Assembly (NCBI RefSeq): GCF_017813395.1
Contig: NZ_JAGIZB010000029.1
Coordinates: 1-39,713, forward strand
DNA: 39,713 nt
Source: Pararoseomonas baculiformis
GTDB lineage: Bacteria; Pseudomonadota; Alphaproteobacteria; Acetobacterales; Acetobacteraceae
Direction of reading: 5' to 3'
Part shown: positions 24,401 through 32,464 of the stretch, piece after piece
Numbering within the stretch: position 1 is the stretch's first letter
Layout of the letters: every line of letters begins with the position of its first letter
Notes under the pieces: generated by a model
What the model was told of the DNA's origin: nothing
Seen by the model: the letters and a program-made list of their open reading frames with translations, nothing else
The model's database searches: none
Program-made: the position numbers and the translations under genes

Positions 24401-27159
24401 GCACTCGCCTCCGATTTTTGCTTATCTTTGGCTACGGAATCCGACCTGAGTCTATTGTAAAGTTCAAAAAGCTTCTCCAAACGTTCTGTGTCGTTGCGAA
24501 AGCGCCGGCCAATATAAATCCGTTCAAGCACCTCGTCATTACGATCATGCGCCTCCCGTAGATTGATAGGCATGTCATCCGGATCATACAGATCGGCGAT
24601 AGTTGCTGGAAAATGCGCTTGGCGCGCCAGCAGGATATCTTCAGCGCAACGCGTGAGGTCTAATCGATTTTTTTCCGTCATAGAAGGAACGGGAAATGTA
24701 TTCCAACCCAAGGTGTTGGAGTAACGATATCGAGTTTCCAGCTTTCCGCAGACTGTAGCAATCCACACCAAGTGCAATCGCGAAGCGATAAGTGCCATAT
24801 TCCAGAGGGGAACATCATAGAGAGCGAAAGCAAGGCTCGAAACGATGTTGCGGGACGGTAGTATATCGACAGGGAGGTACTCGCGTCGCTCAGAGGAAAC
24901 GCTTGGAACGGCCACCGTATGATTCGTTGCTACACCCTGGATTTGTTTGAAGCGATGCGATCTAGTCGCGAAATCACGAGTTGATTTTGCCGGGCTGGCA
25001 AGACGCATTTCTGCAACTGCTTTAAGCCGACTTCTAATCTGAGGAATTGCTTTGGCGGCTTCCACAAAATCATCATTGATCCAAATACAATATCGCAGGC
25101 TCCCATTGATAAGCTCTTGAGAGCCATAAAACCCGCAAAGAAAATCGCTGGCACTAGGGTGTTCAGCGCGGAGTGCAGCAGCTTCGTCACGACTTAGAAT
25201 AAGATTTCCGCCATCTTTCGGCATGTTCCCAAGCAACATCTGCGGTAGCTTGGAGATCGGCCGACTTGCCGCCGCCATGGGAACAGGCTCACCTTCGATA
25301 AGATACTGATTGATCCGCTTCACGGATTTTTTGTGGCCGTCTAAATAAATGCACTTTTCACCACCGCTTTTTGAGGTGAGGCCGATTACGGAAACTGTAA
25401 CGACCGCATTGTTGGACGCGTTATTTGCCCACCTGAAATTTGGAACCGCAAAAAAAATCTCTACTTCCGCGCCAAATATCATGGACCATAGTATGGCTGC
25501 ATGCTCACCTTGGCAGATGGAGTTCGTTGAAACAAAAGCAGCATCAAAGCCACGATGAGCAATGTCTAGATACTTGCCGAACCACCCCGATATGTAGTCT
25601 AACGATCGCCAATTTTTTGTTCTGAACGAAAAAATAGCCTCTAAATCGGATTTTTGGTTGGAAGACTGCCGATTATAGCCAAGATAAGGCGGATTACCAC
25701 AAATGTATGTTTCCCCGCCCTCATTCTCAAAGTCAATCTGCGCCTGGTCTAGCGGCGTGTGGAACAGGTCGTCCGCATTCAGCTTCACGCCCGTCCCTCC
25801 CGGCGGGCAGACACTCAGCCAGTCAAGGCGCAGCGCGTTACCGCAGATGATCCAGTTCATGGCGTCGAGCGGCAGGAACTCCTTCAGGGCTTCCTTCTGA
25901 CCGCGATAAAGCACGTCACACTGGTATTCAGCGATTATTAGGGCCAGCCGCGCGATCTCAGCCGGAAAGTCGCGCAGCTCGATGCCGCGGAAGTTGGTCA
26001 GCGGGATTTCGCTGCGGCGATCGGATTCGCTGCGTCGCTTGTTAATCTCGGCCTCGATCTTCCGCATCTCTTTGTATGCGATAACGAGGAAGTTGCCGGA
26101 GCCGCACGCCGGGTCGAAAACCCTGATCCTCGCCATGCGGCGTCGGAGGTTGAGGAGCATTCGGCTGTTGTCGCCCGCCTCCGCCAGCTTGGCGCGCAGG
26201 TCATCGAGGAAGAGCGGGTTCAGCACCTTCAGGATGTTTGGCACGCTCGTGTAGTGCATGCCGAGCGCGCCGCGCTCCTCGTCCTCGGCGACCGCCTGGA
26301 TCATCGATCCGAAGATGTCGGGGTTGATCTTCTTCCAGTCGAGGTTGCCGATGTGAATGAGGTAGGTGCGAGCGATCCTGCTGAAGCGCGGAACGTCGAC
26401 GCTGTCAGAGAACAGCCCGCCGTTGACGTAAGGAAATTGGTTGGCCCATCGCGGGATGCCGGCCGCGTCGCGATCTGCGATCTTGGTGTTCATGGCGCGG
26501 AACAGCTCGCCGATTACCTGGTGCGTGTCGGACGAGTCTCTCGCGCTCATCTGTGCGACCGTGTCCGTGAACAGGTCGGGCTTGGGAAAGATGTCGGTGT
26601 CTTCGGCGAAGAAGCAGAAGATCAGCCGCGCCATGAAGTGGTTCATGTCGGGGCGGCGAGCGGCCATGCCCCAGTCAGGATTATCCTTTAGCAGCTCGAC
26701 GTAAAGCCGGTTCAGGCGTCCCGTCGCCTTGATGTCGAAGGCGCTCTCACGGATCTGACGGACTGTTGTGATGCCGGCGAGCGCGAGGAAAAACCCGAAG
26801 TGGTCGGGAAAGTCCTTGTAGTCACAGGCGACGGTCTCGCCCTCGATGAGATTCTCCGCCTGGAAGTCGTGCCCGTCCGTGGCGAGGATGAACTTTGCCT
26901 TGGCGCGAGTGGTCGCCGGGCTTGCCTTGAGGGCGCGCAGCGTCTCACCGACCGTGCCCGTCGGGCAGACCTTGATGTGGATGTTGTTGGTCTGGAGAAC
27001 GCCGCCGAGGTCAGACTTGTTGTAACCGCCCGTGCGAAGGCGCCTGATGGTAGCGTCCTTGTTGCCGAAAGCGGTTAGGAAAGCGAACGGGAACTCCTCG
27101 CCGTCAAACGGCTGGCCAGCCAGGTCGGAGACAGCCTGTTCGATCTCAACAGCATTCAT
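24397..27159 (-). CDS. MmeI-like DNA methyltransferase, no evident nuclease
   Basis: A 920-aa class I methyltransferase. It has the MmeI-type N-terminal and spacer region (MNHFMARLIFCFFAEDTDIF, ~172-190). Motif I is FDPACGSGNF (348-357), with RGIELRDFPAEIARLAL next and the N6-adenine motif IV NPPY (489-492). A ~430-residue target-recognition and C-terminal part completes it. I see no catalytic nuclease motif in the N-terminus, so it is probably modification and specificity only, with the cut made in trans by the helicase and GIY-YIG proteins. Codons at about 24400-25700 use far more A/T-ending forms than the neighbours, which suggests the recognition part came from another source. Confidence 0.88.
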   Translation of the reverse strand: MNAVEIEQAVSDLAGQPFDGEEFPFAFLTAFGNKDATIRRLRTGGYNKSDLGGVLQTNNIHIKVCPTGTVGETLRALKASPATTRAKAKFILATDGHDFQAENLIEGETVACDYKDFPDHFGFFLALAGITTVRQIRESAFDIKATGRLNRLYVELLKDNPDWGMAARRPDMNHFMARLIFCFFAEDTDIFPKPDLFTDTVAQMSARDSSDTHQVIGELFRAMNTKIADRDAAGIPRWANQFPYVNGGLFSDSVDVPRFSRIARTYLIHIGNLDWKKINPDIFGSMIQAVAEDEERGALGMHYTSVPNILKVLNPLFLDDLRAKLAEAGDNSRMLLNLRRRMARIRVFDPACGSGNFLVIAYKEMRKIEAEINKRRSESDRRSEIPLTNFRGIELRDFPAEIARLALIIAEYQCDVLYRGQKEALKEFLPLDAMNWIICGNALRLDWLSVCPPGGTGVKLNADDLFHTPLDQAQIDFENEGGETYICGNPPYLGYNRQSSNQKSDLEAIFSFRTKNWRSLDYISGWFGKYLDIAHRGFDAAFVSTNSICQGEHAAILWSMIFGAEVEIFFAVPNFRWANNASNNAVVTVSVIGLTSKSGGEKCIYLDGHKKSVKRINQYLIEGEPVPMAAASRPISKLPQMLLGNMPKDGGNLILSRDEAAALRAEHPSASDFLCGFYGSQELINGSLRYCIWINDDFVEAAKAIPQIRSRLKAVAEMRLASPAKSTRDFATRSHRFKQIQGVATNHTVAVPSVSSERREYLPVDILPSRNIVSSLAFALYDVPLWNMALIASRLHLVWIATVCGKLETRYRYSNTLGWNTFPVPSMTEKNRLDLTRCAEDILLARQAHFPATIADLYDPDDMPINLREAHDRNDEVLERIYIGRRFRNDTERLEKLFELYNRLRSDSVAKDKQKSEASA

Positions 27160-27276
27160 CTAGATTTTCCCGCCATACCATCATGTTGGCTTCTTTGACT
27201 TTAGGACTTCAGCGAAAATGTCTGGTGCGACGAAATGGTAAGCTCTGGACCCCATGGTGTCCTGGGCCACGCTCGT

Positions 27277-29106
27277 TCATCCAACTGCCGGCCTCGGCCA
27301 CACAGAGCAGGCAAGTTCAAATAGCCTCGCAGATCTTACCTCGATGGCCGCCTCGTCCCAGCGCTCTTGAGCAGTCAGGGAGGCTGTCAGGCGGAGGTGA
27401 GTGTGCTTGCCCAAGGCAGTTCGCTTGATATTCCAAGGCCCGTTCGACAGCACTGGATTGAGGGCCTCCGAAACCAAGGTGAGATTGCCGACCCGCTGGA
27501 CGGCCTCGTCTCGAGCAAGCGGATCTCCATCGGCAGGAAGTGGCCAGTGCTCTTTCCACCCCTGAGGCATCACGTGCTCCACCTGCACGCGGCTCCAGTC
27601 GAAGTGGGCGACGGGTATGCCGAGGCGGTCGCGCCGCCACTCCTCCTCTTCGAGCGCGCGGAGGATCATCATGGGTCGGGCTCCACGCCCCTTGTAGGCG
27701 TCGCGCGATGCCCAGTGCCGGGCGAACATGCCGTCGTCGGGCCAGACGTTCACGTTGCTTCGCCCGGCAGCCAGGAAGTTGTTGATGATCGGTGCTGCTG
27801 GGTCTGTTGGACCCTTCCCTGCCACCTCGATGAGGAGGTTCAGGAAGAGCGTGCCGTAGCCGCGGGTGCCGGTATCGCAGACGAGACGTCGGACGAGGAA
27901 ACTCTCGAGGGCGGTCGCGCAGGCGTCAAGGTCCTCTGGGATGCTTCCGGAGCGGCCCAGGAGGTACATCAACAGAGGGTGGAGCACCACGATGTTCATG
28001 GCCTTGAGGCGATGTAGGAACGTCGTGAACCGTCCTCCTTCCGGCCCAGGTACATCGATCCACCGGTATCGCTCGGCTGCTGCGTGGATCGACCACATGA
28101 TGGCCGGCACGTCTGCATGACCGCCCGCAGCGCGGCGCGCCGGCTCAGCCACCTTGTCTAGGAAGGTCTCATAGACGTGCCCGCCGGCGACGGGCGCCAG
28201 GGTGCGCTCGGTGAGCCAGTTCACGAGGAAGCCGTCGACCCGCGGGCGCGCTGCGTGTCCAATGCCGACCTGCGCGCGCCAGTAGTCGGCGTCGGTGTCG
28301 AAGGGCTTCCAGTAGGCGCTGTGGAGGGCGGCGCAGGACGCCTCGTCGTGGCCGGCCCGTGCCGCCTCCCAGAGCAGCCAGTTCTTCACGAGGTCGACCG
28401 GGGAGAGCGGAGCGCCGCCCGTGTTCAGGGTCTCGAAGATAGCCTGCGGCTCGTCGGTCTCTTCCAGATCAAGCACGATGACCTGGAGGTGATGCATGAG
28501 TGCCCGCGCGAGTGCCGCGGCGCGGGGGCCAGGTGAGCCGTCCGCCTGGAGCCACGCCCTGATCTCGTCGAAGAAGAAGCGATGTGCCCCTGGGATGTGT
28601 CCCGTCCCGGTGACCTCCTCCGGGCGCGAGGCGTCCAGCACCGAGCGGAAGGGCGCGCGGTCCTCATTCGTGGGCCAGACCTTGTAGGCCTCCTCGCCCG
28701 TCGCATAGGCCGGGTTGGCGACGAGGCTGGCCACCTGCTGGCCGGCTCTGGCGAGTGCCTCGCCGTCCTCTGGCGTGGGCTGCTTCGCTGCGGCGAAGGC
28801 ATGGGCCGCTGCCTTCAGGAGAAGCTGGATCGTGGTCAGACGTTGCTGTCCGTCGATCACCGACCGGCGCTCAACGCTCCCGGTACCAGTGCTCTCCTGT
28901 TCCAGCACCACCGAGCCGAGAAAATGACCCCGCACGGGGGCGCCCGGCCCAGCCGTGAGTATCCGTTCGGCGACCGTCGACACGTCGTCCCAGAGCGGCT
29001 CCCACTGCGCCTTCTTCTCCCATACGTAAGGGCGCTGGAAGAGAGGCACGACGAAGCGCACGGGAGGCCCAAAAACCTGGGCGAGAGAGATGTAACGCGG
29101 CTTCAC
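27277..29106 (-). CDS. GmrSD-type DUF262/DUF1524 defence protein
   Basis: A 609-aa protein. The N-terminal DUF262 domain has VVPLFQRPYVWEKKQW-like residues at ~19-35, FLGSVVLEQ (62-70) and IDGQQRLTT (84-92), the nucleotide-binding DGQQR signature. The C-terminal DUF1524 HNH-type nuclease domain has VEHVMPQ with His at about residue 511, and a later VGNLTLVS. GmrSD proteins of this build cleave glucosylated or otherwise modified phage DNA; DUF262/DUF1524 proteins also act with phosphorothioation systems. I chose the GTG at 29106. The longer frame to 29520 is only the antisense of the gene at 29248. The methyltransferase gene starts 117 bp downstream. Confidence 0.9.
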   Translation of the reverse strand: MKPRYISLAQVFGPPVRFVVPLFQRPYVWEKKAQWEPLWDDVSTVAERILTAGPGAPVRGHFLGSVVLEQESTGTGSVERRSVIDGQQRLTTIQLLLKAAAHAFAAAKQPTPEDGEALARAGQQVASLVANPAYATGEEAYKVWPTNEDRAPFRSVLDASRPEEVTGTGHIPGAHRFFFDEIRAWLQADGSPGPRAAALARALMHHLQVIVLDLEETDEPQAIFETLNTGGAPLSPVDLVKNWLLWEAARAGHDEASCAALHSAYWKPFDTDADYWRAQVGIGHAARPRVDGFLVNWLTERTLAPVAGGHVYETFLDKVAEPARRAAGGHADVPAIMWSIHAAAERYRWIDVPGPEGGRFTTFLHRLKAMNIVVLHPLLMYLLGRSGSIPEDLDACATALESFLVRRLVCDTGTRGYGTLFLNLLIEVAGKGPTDPAAPIINNFLAAGRSNVNVWPDDGMFARHWASRDAYKGRGARPMMILRALEEEEWRRDRLGIPVAHFDWSRVQVEHVMPQGWKEHWPLPADGDPLARDEAVQRVGNLTLVSEALNPVLSNGPWNIKRTALGKHTHLRLTASLTAQERWDEAAIEVRSARLFELACSVWPRPAVG

Positions 29107-29247
29107 GGCTTCTGAGCTTCCAACGAGAACACGCGGCCGCGATCTTGTGAGAAGGCAGCTCCTCTGACCAGGGGAGCTCCGCTCCGAGGGTCGTTCTTTG
29201 ACCGCATTTACTGGGATGGCTAGCCGTTCCTCCGTTATCGTCCCGTC

Positions 29248-29709
29248 ATGACGGACGACACCACCCCAGGCCCCGTGTCCTCTCCCGCGCGCCGCCTGCC
29301 CTGGGAGCTGCACCCGGCCCTTACCGAGGAGCGGCTCACGGCCGCCGCCCGCCTTCTGGCCCGCGGCCGCGCCGATGCCATTGCCTTCGCCGATCCCTGG
29401 GCGGGAGACGATGCATGGTCGATCGGCTGCCGCGCCTACGCCTTCACCAAGCACCAGCTCGCCCGCGCCGCCGAGGGTGGCCGCTATCCCTGGCTCGGGG
29501 TGCTCGACGAGACCCACCACTTCGTCTTCCTCATCGACGGCGTGCCGGTGCGGTTCTACCGAGGCGATGCTGAAGACCCGTCCAGGCGCACCCTTCGCCA
29601 GCAGGAGAGCGAGGCCGAGCAGCTTGCCCTGGCGCTCGGGAGCGACGGCGCTGAGGGGCTGATACCGCCCTTCGCGACATCACCGCCCTCATCAGCCATG
29701 GCGTGCTAG
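29248..29709 (+). pseudogene. Truncated copy of the 231-aa unnamed protein
   Basis: Encodes MTDDTTPGPVSSPARRLPWELHPAL and continues in step with the gene at 9449-10144 up to ALALGSDGAEGL (~29655). The last 17 residues (IPPFATSPPSSAMAC and neighbours) have no counterpart. The C-terminal ~85 residues of the paralogue are missing. The break coincides with the start of a Fic-protein remnant in another frame. It is the right-hand inverted partner that brackets the island. It may still be translated, but it is probably non-functional. Confidence 0.75.
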
Positions 29710-29762
29710 TGCAGGACCCGGCCGGGGGCCGCTCCACCAGCTACAGCCTGCGCGGGGACTAA
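29658..29762 (+). pseudogene. Fic-family C-terminal winged-helix fragment
   Basis: Read in its own frame this gives ADTALRDITALISHGVLVQD, then PAGGRSTSYSLRGD and a stop. This is the ending of Fic/DUF4172-type proteins, where a winged helix closes with a G-G-R-S-T-x-Y motif. Only 34 residues remain. It starts exactly where the 29248 gene loses similarity to its paralogue, so an illegitimate joining of two genes is likely. Confidence 0.6.
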
Positions 29763-30278
29763 CGTCGTTACCCTGGGTCGCTGGCGGGGCTGGAGGCGGG
29801 ATATCGCGGTCTCAGCGAGGCCGCGCCGGTGGTACCCGCTCCACCGTTTCCAGAGACGGCGTCCAAGGCGCTTGGTGGCGCAGGGTCTCGTTGCGCTTGG
29901 CAGCCCCAGTGGCTCTCACCTTCCGCGGCCTGCCATTGCGCCAGGCGGGTACGACCATGGCGGCCTGGCGTGAGGCGGAAGCCTCGTCCCACCGCTGCTG
30001 GACCACGCAACAACACCACTCGATGGACGAAAAAATTCGTAGAAGACGCTGTTCTGCCTCGCCTAGAGCTATGGTGTGTCGCAATTGCGTATTTACATCT
30101 TTCCGCACGCATGAAGGTGTGGGCATGGGAGATTATGGCTGCTTTGAGGTCTGGGCCGTAGGCAATTGGCCGTTCGGCTCGGGTAGGTGGGGCCATCCTC
30201 CTGCTCGGGGAGCAGGCCGGACACGCGCCGGTGTGTCATTACATATTTTTGAACGTGCAGAGATATAGATGCATTTGA
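29763..30278. other. Non-coding stretch with partial parB-like duplicate
   Basis: No intact gene seen. It holds the partial copy of the partition gene at 30189-30237 and, near 30086, the short palindrome CGCAATTGCG followed by an AT-rich stretch. Confidence 0.4.
30189..30237 (-). repeat. Partial duplicate of the RHH partition gene
   Basis: These 49 bp repeat 30336-30384 with few mismatches, 147 bp away in the same orientation. On the minus strand they would encode THRRVSGLLPEQEDGP, matching THRRVSGLLLEQDDGP of the gene at 30279-30638. Sequence after it does not continue the domain. The 147-bp offset is a whole number of codons, which fits an old tandem duplication. Confidence 0.6.
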
Positions 30279-30638
30279 TTATCGCTGCTTCGAGATCCAT
30301 TCGGTAAGCAGTTGATCAACAAGCTCGGACAGGTCGGGCCCATCATCCTGCTCGAGGAGCAGGCCGGACACGCGCCGGTGCGTCTTGGTCCGCATCAGGA
30401 TGGTGCGGGGTTTCCAATCTGGATCGCTGCGCTTGCCGGGCGGGCGCCCCCTGCCCCGCTCCGCGGTTCCCACGGCTAGAGGCGCCACCGCCAGCACCGG
30501 CGGTGATGTTGGCAGCGGTATGGGAGCTGCCTCGGCAGTCTCGCCGGCGACCGCGGGCTCCTGCACTTCATCGGGTGCCGGCTCAGCTGCCGGGCGGGAC
30601 TTCAGCGACGCAAGTGCGGCGAATCTACGCTCAACCAT
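30279..30638 (-). CDS. Ribbon-helix-helix partition partner of ParA
   Basis: A 119-aa protein. Residues 1-75 are a flexible Ala/Pro/Glu-rich region ending in a basic RGRGRPPGKRS patch. The last 45 residues, RTILMRTKTHRRVSGLL then DLSELVDQLLTEWI, have a strand-helix-helix pattern like ribbon-helix-helix DNA-binding proteins such as ParG. It overlaps the end of parA by 8 nt. In small partition systems this partner binds the centromere and stimulates the ParA ATPase through a disordered arm, which fits the layout here. It is not a standard ParB. Confidence 0.7.
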   Translation of the reverse strand: MVERRFAALASLKSRPAAEPAPDEVQEPAVAGETAEAAPIPLPTSPPVLAVAPLAVGTAERGRGRPPGKRSDPDWKPRTILMRTKTHRRVSGLLLEQDDGPDLSELVDQLLTEWISKQR

Positions 30639-31239
30639 TGAGCAGCTCCTTCCCTACAGCCTCGTAGGCCGCCCAGGCTCTGGCGGCGTTGCGATCGTTC
30701 TGGACGCCGGAGACCGGCACTCCCTCGGCAGCGGCCTTTTCAAATGCGGCCAAGCGGGGAATCTCTGACTTGAAGACGGGTATCTCTTGCTCGGCGAGCA
30801 TCTCGCGCAGGGCGGCACCCTCGGTGCGTGGCTTGGGCGGCACCATAGTGAGCAGCACCCGGTAGTTCTGGTTACCAAGGTCCTGCAGCTTGGCGAGGGT
30901 GTGGATGAGGCCGTCGGTGGCCACACTTTCTGGAACGGCTGGTACCACCAGGGCATCGCTGCCCTTCGCGGCATCCTTGAAATCGTCGTCGGACGGATTG
31001 CCTTCCGTGTCGATGACAATGTGGGCGTAATTCGGGGCGTACCGGGCCAGCTCTGCGTAGCTGATCACCTTGAACGGCAGGCCGTTGCTATCTCCCCGTT
31101 GGCTCCACTTTGTCGCGGAACGGATGCCGTCGCCGTCAACCAGAAGGGTGGGAGCCTTCTTCTGCAGTAAGGCCGCTAAGTGGATTGCAGTCGTGGTTTT
31201 GCCAACGCCACCTTTGAACGAGATAACGGTGACGATCAT
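30631..31239 (-). CDS. parA: ParA-family plasmid partition ATPase
   Basis: A 202-aa ParA/MinD-type ATPase of the short type without an N-terminal DNA-binding domain. The deviant Walker A FKGGVGKTTT is at 8-17; Walker A' is LLVDGDG and Walker B VIDTEG. The start at 31239 follows AGGAG with a 7-nt spacing, so I prefer it to 31245 or 31281. It moves plasmid copies apart together with the RHH protein encoded immediately after. Probable centromere repeats lie directly upstream (31284-31407). Confidence 0.92.
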   Translation of the reverse strand: MIVTVISFKGGVGKTTTAIHLAALLQKKAPTLLVDGDGIRSATKWSQRGDSNGLPFKVISYAELARYAPNYAHIVIDTEGNPSDDDFKDAAKGSDALVVPAVPESVATDGLIHTLAKLQDLGNQNYRVLLTMVPPKPRTEGAALREMLAEQEIPVFKSEIPRLAAFEKAAAEGVPVSGVQNDRNAARAWAAYEAVGKELLNG

Positions 31240-32160
31240 GCGCATACTCCTGAACGCCCGCCCGCCCGGCAATCCGAACACATGAAAATCCAGACGGGCG
31301 TGCGCGTGAACTTACACATGGCTGAAGCTGGCAGGCAAGCGCCCGTACACGCGCTCAGGCTTCCATATGTTTGTAAATACAAAAATCTAGACGTTCGTGC
31401 GTCCAGACCCCTATACTTATGTACTCTCGTAGGTGCGTGCGCTCGAACTAAGGTTTGTCGTTCCACTCTCTGTCCGTTCTCTCGGGGAGTGTAGGCCATG
31501 GCCACCCATCCGGAACGAAAGCCAAGCGGCTCGGTCCCTATGAGTTAGGCGGCAGCATATGGGTGCAAATGCATTGTCGGCGCGGGTACCGTGAAGCCAT
31601 TACCTTTTCCGCCCTGATGGCCCGCCACTCGCTCGCGGGCGGCACGGGGCACTACCAGCTGTCGCTCGGCTCCGCTGCACGGAGTGCGGTGCAAAGCAGA
31701 TCAGCGCCTGTGTCGATTCTGGCGACGTGCCCCGGACACCCAGTAATTGCGACCGATTTCATATTTTCATGCGCATGAATAAGCAGATGTCTGAATGGGC
31801 GTATTTGTGTACAAATAGGTATCTGTACTTGTGAGCGACTGCCCTAGCGGCCGCGCCCGTTGTCCTGGCATGGGACACCTCCGCCTTGATTGGACGGGCC
31901 GCACAGACATTAGACATTGCTGCGGTCGGAAGGCAGGTGGGGCTGTCACCGACGCCCATGAGGATGACCCACGTTCAGCACGGCTTGAAGAGTGCCGGGA
32001 GCCAGAAGCTGCGGACACCTCTCGGGGCACGCCGGCACCTGGTCAGGAACGTCGCGGACGGCGAACAGCGGATCCGCATGATCCTTGCTCAGTAGGAAGA
32101 GCAGGTCGAGCAGGTACACCGAAATTAGGAGAGCACAGTCTGAGGCCACGTTTAATCGCG
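31240..32160. other. Repeat-rich control region, possible centromere
   Basis: No credible gene. Upstream of parA lies a direct repeat AAAATC(C/T)AGACG..CGTGCG at 31284-31304 and 31381-31401. An inverted repeat TCTAGACG/CGTCCAGA (31386-31407) overlaps the second copy. AT-rich palindromes TTTGTA-AA-TACAAA (31370-31383) and TATTTGT-GT-ACAAATA (31802-31817) are also present. These fit operator and parS-like sites, with the second palindrome possibly serving another promoter. The part from about 31880 to 32110 contains broken coding-like fragments that I cannot identify. Confidence 0.45.
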
Positions 32161-32169
32161 GAAGCCTCG

Positions 32170-32408
32170 TGGACTCTTGCGATAGATGAAATAGCCGAAT
32201 CGGGTCCCGGCAATCAGGTTGCGCGGGGAAACTAGGCCGCTGGTTACCCCCAGGCCTCCCTGCGGACTCTTGCGAGCAGACCATGGACTCTTGCGATGCC
32301 TCTGAACAGCAGATCAACGGCTTCTACAAGTTGTCCCGTGGACTCCAGCGAACAAGCTAATAGTTAGAATCTCTAATACCCCCAAATAGCTCCACTCGCA
32401 GGAGTCCA
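32170..32408. repeat. oriV: Iteron array, probable plasmid origin
   Basis: Copies of a 13-mer TGGACTCTTGCGA lie at 32170-32182, 32263-32275 (CGGACTCTTGCGA), 32284-32296 and 32339-32351 (TGGACTCCAGCGA), all in one direction. A copy on the opposite strand is at 32396-32408. An AT-rich patch at 32351-32390 fits a melting region or the rep promoter. Iterons of this kind are bound by the RepA initiator encoded 57 bp downstream, and the inverted copy next to the promoter may serve autorepression. A sixth copy lies inside repA. Confidence 0.75.
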
Positions 32409-32464
32409 CAGGCGACAGGTGCCCCGGCCGTGGCATAAAGGCGGGAAGCCTGGGGGAGAGAGCC

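Noticed and set aside
29107-29520. N-terminal extension of the DUF262/DUF1524 gene
   Set aside because: The extra codons are antisense to the paralogue at 29248 and contain no DUF262-like sequence. The domain begins right after the GTG at 29106.
31880-32110. Possible small genes between parA and the iterons
   Set aside because: Short frames on both strands show no ribosome site, family motif or consistent codon use.
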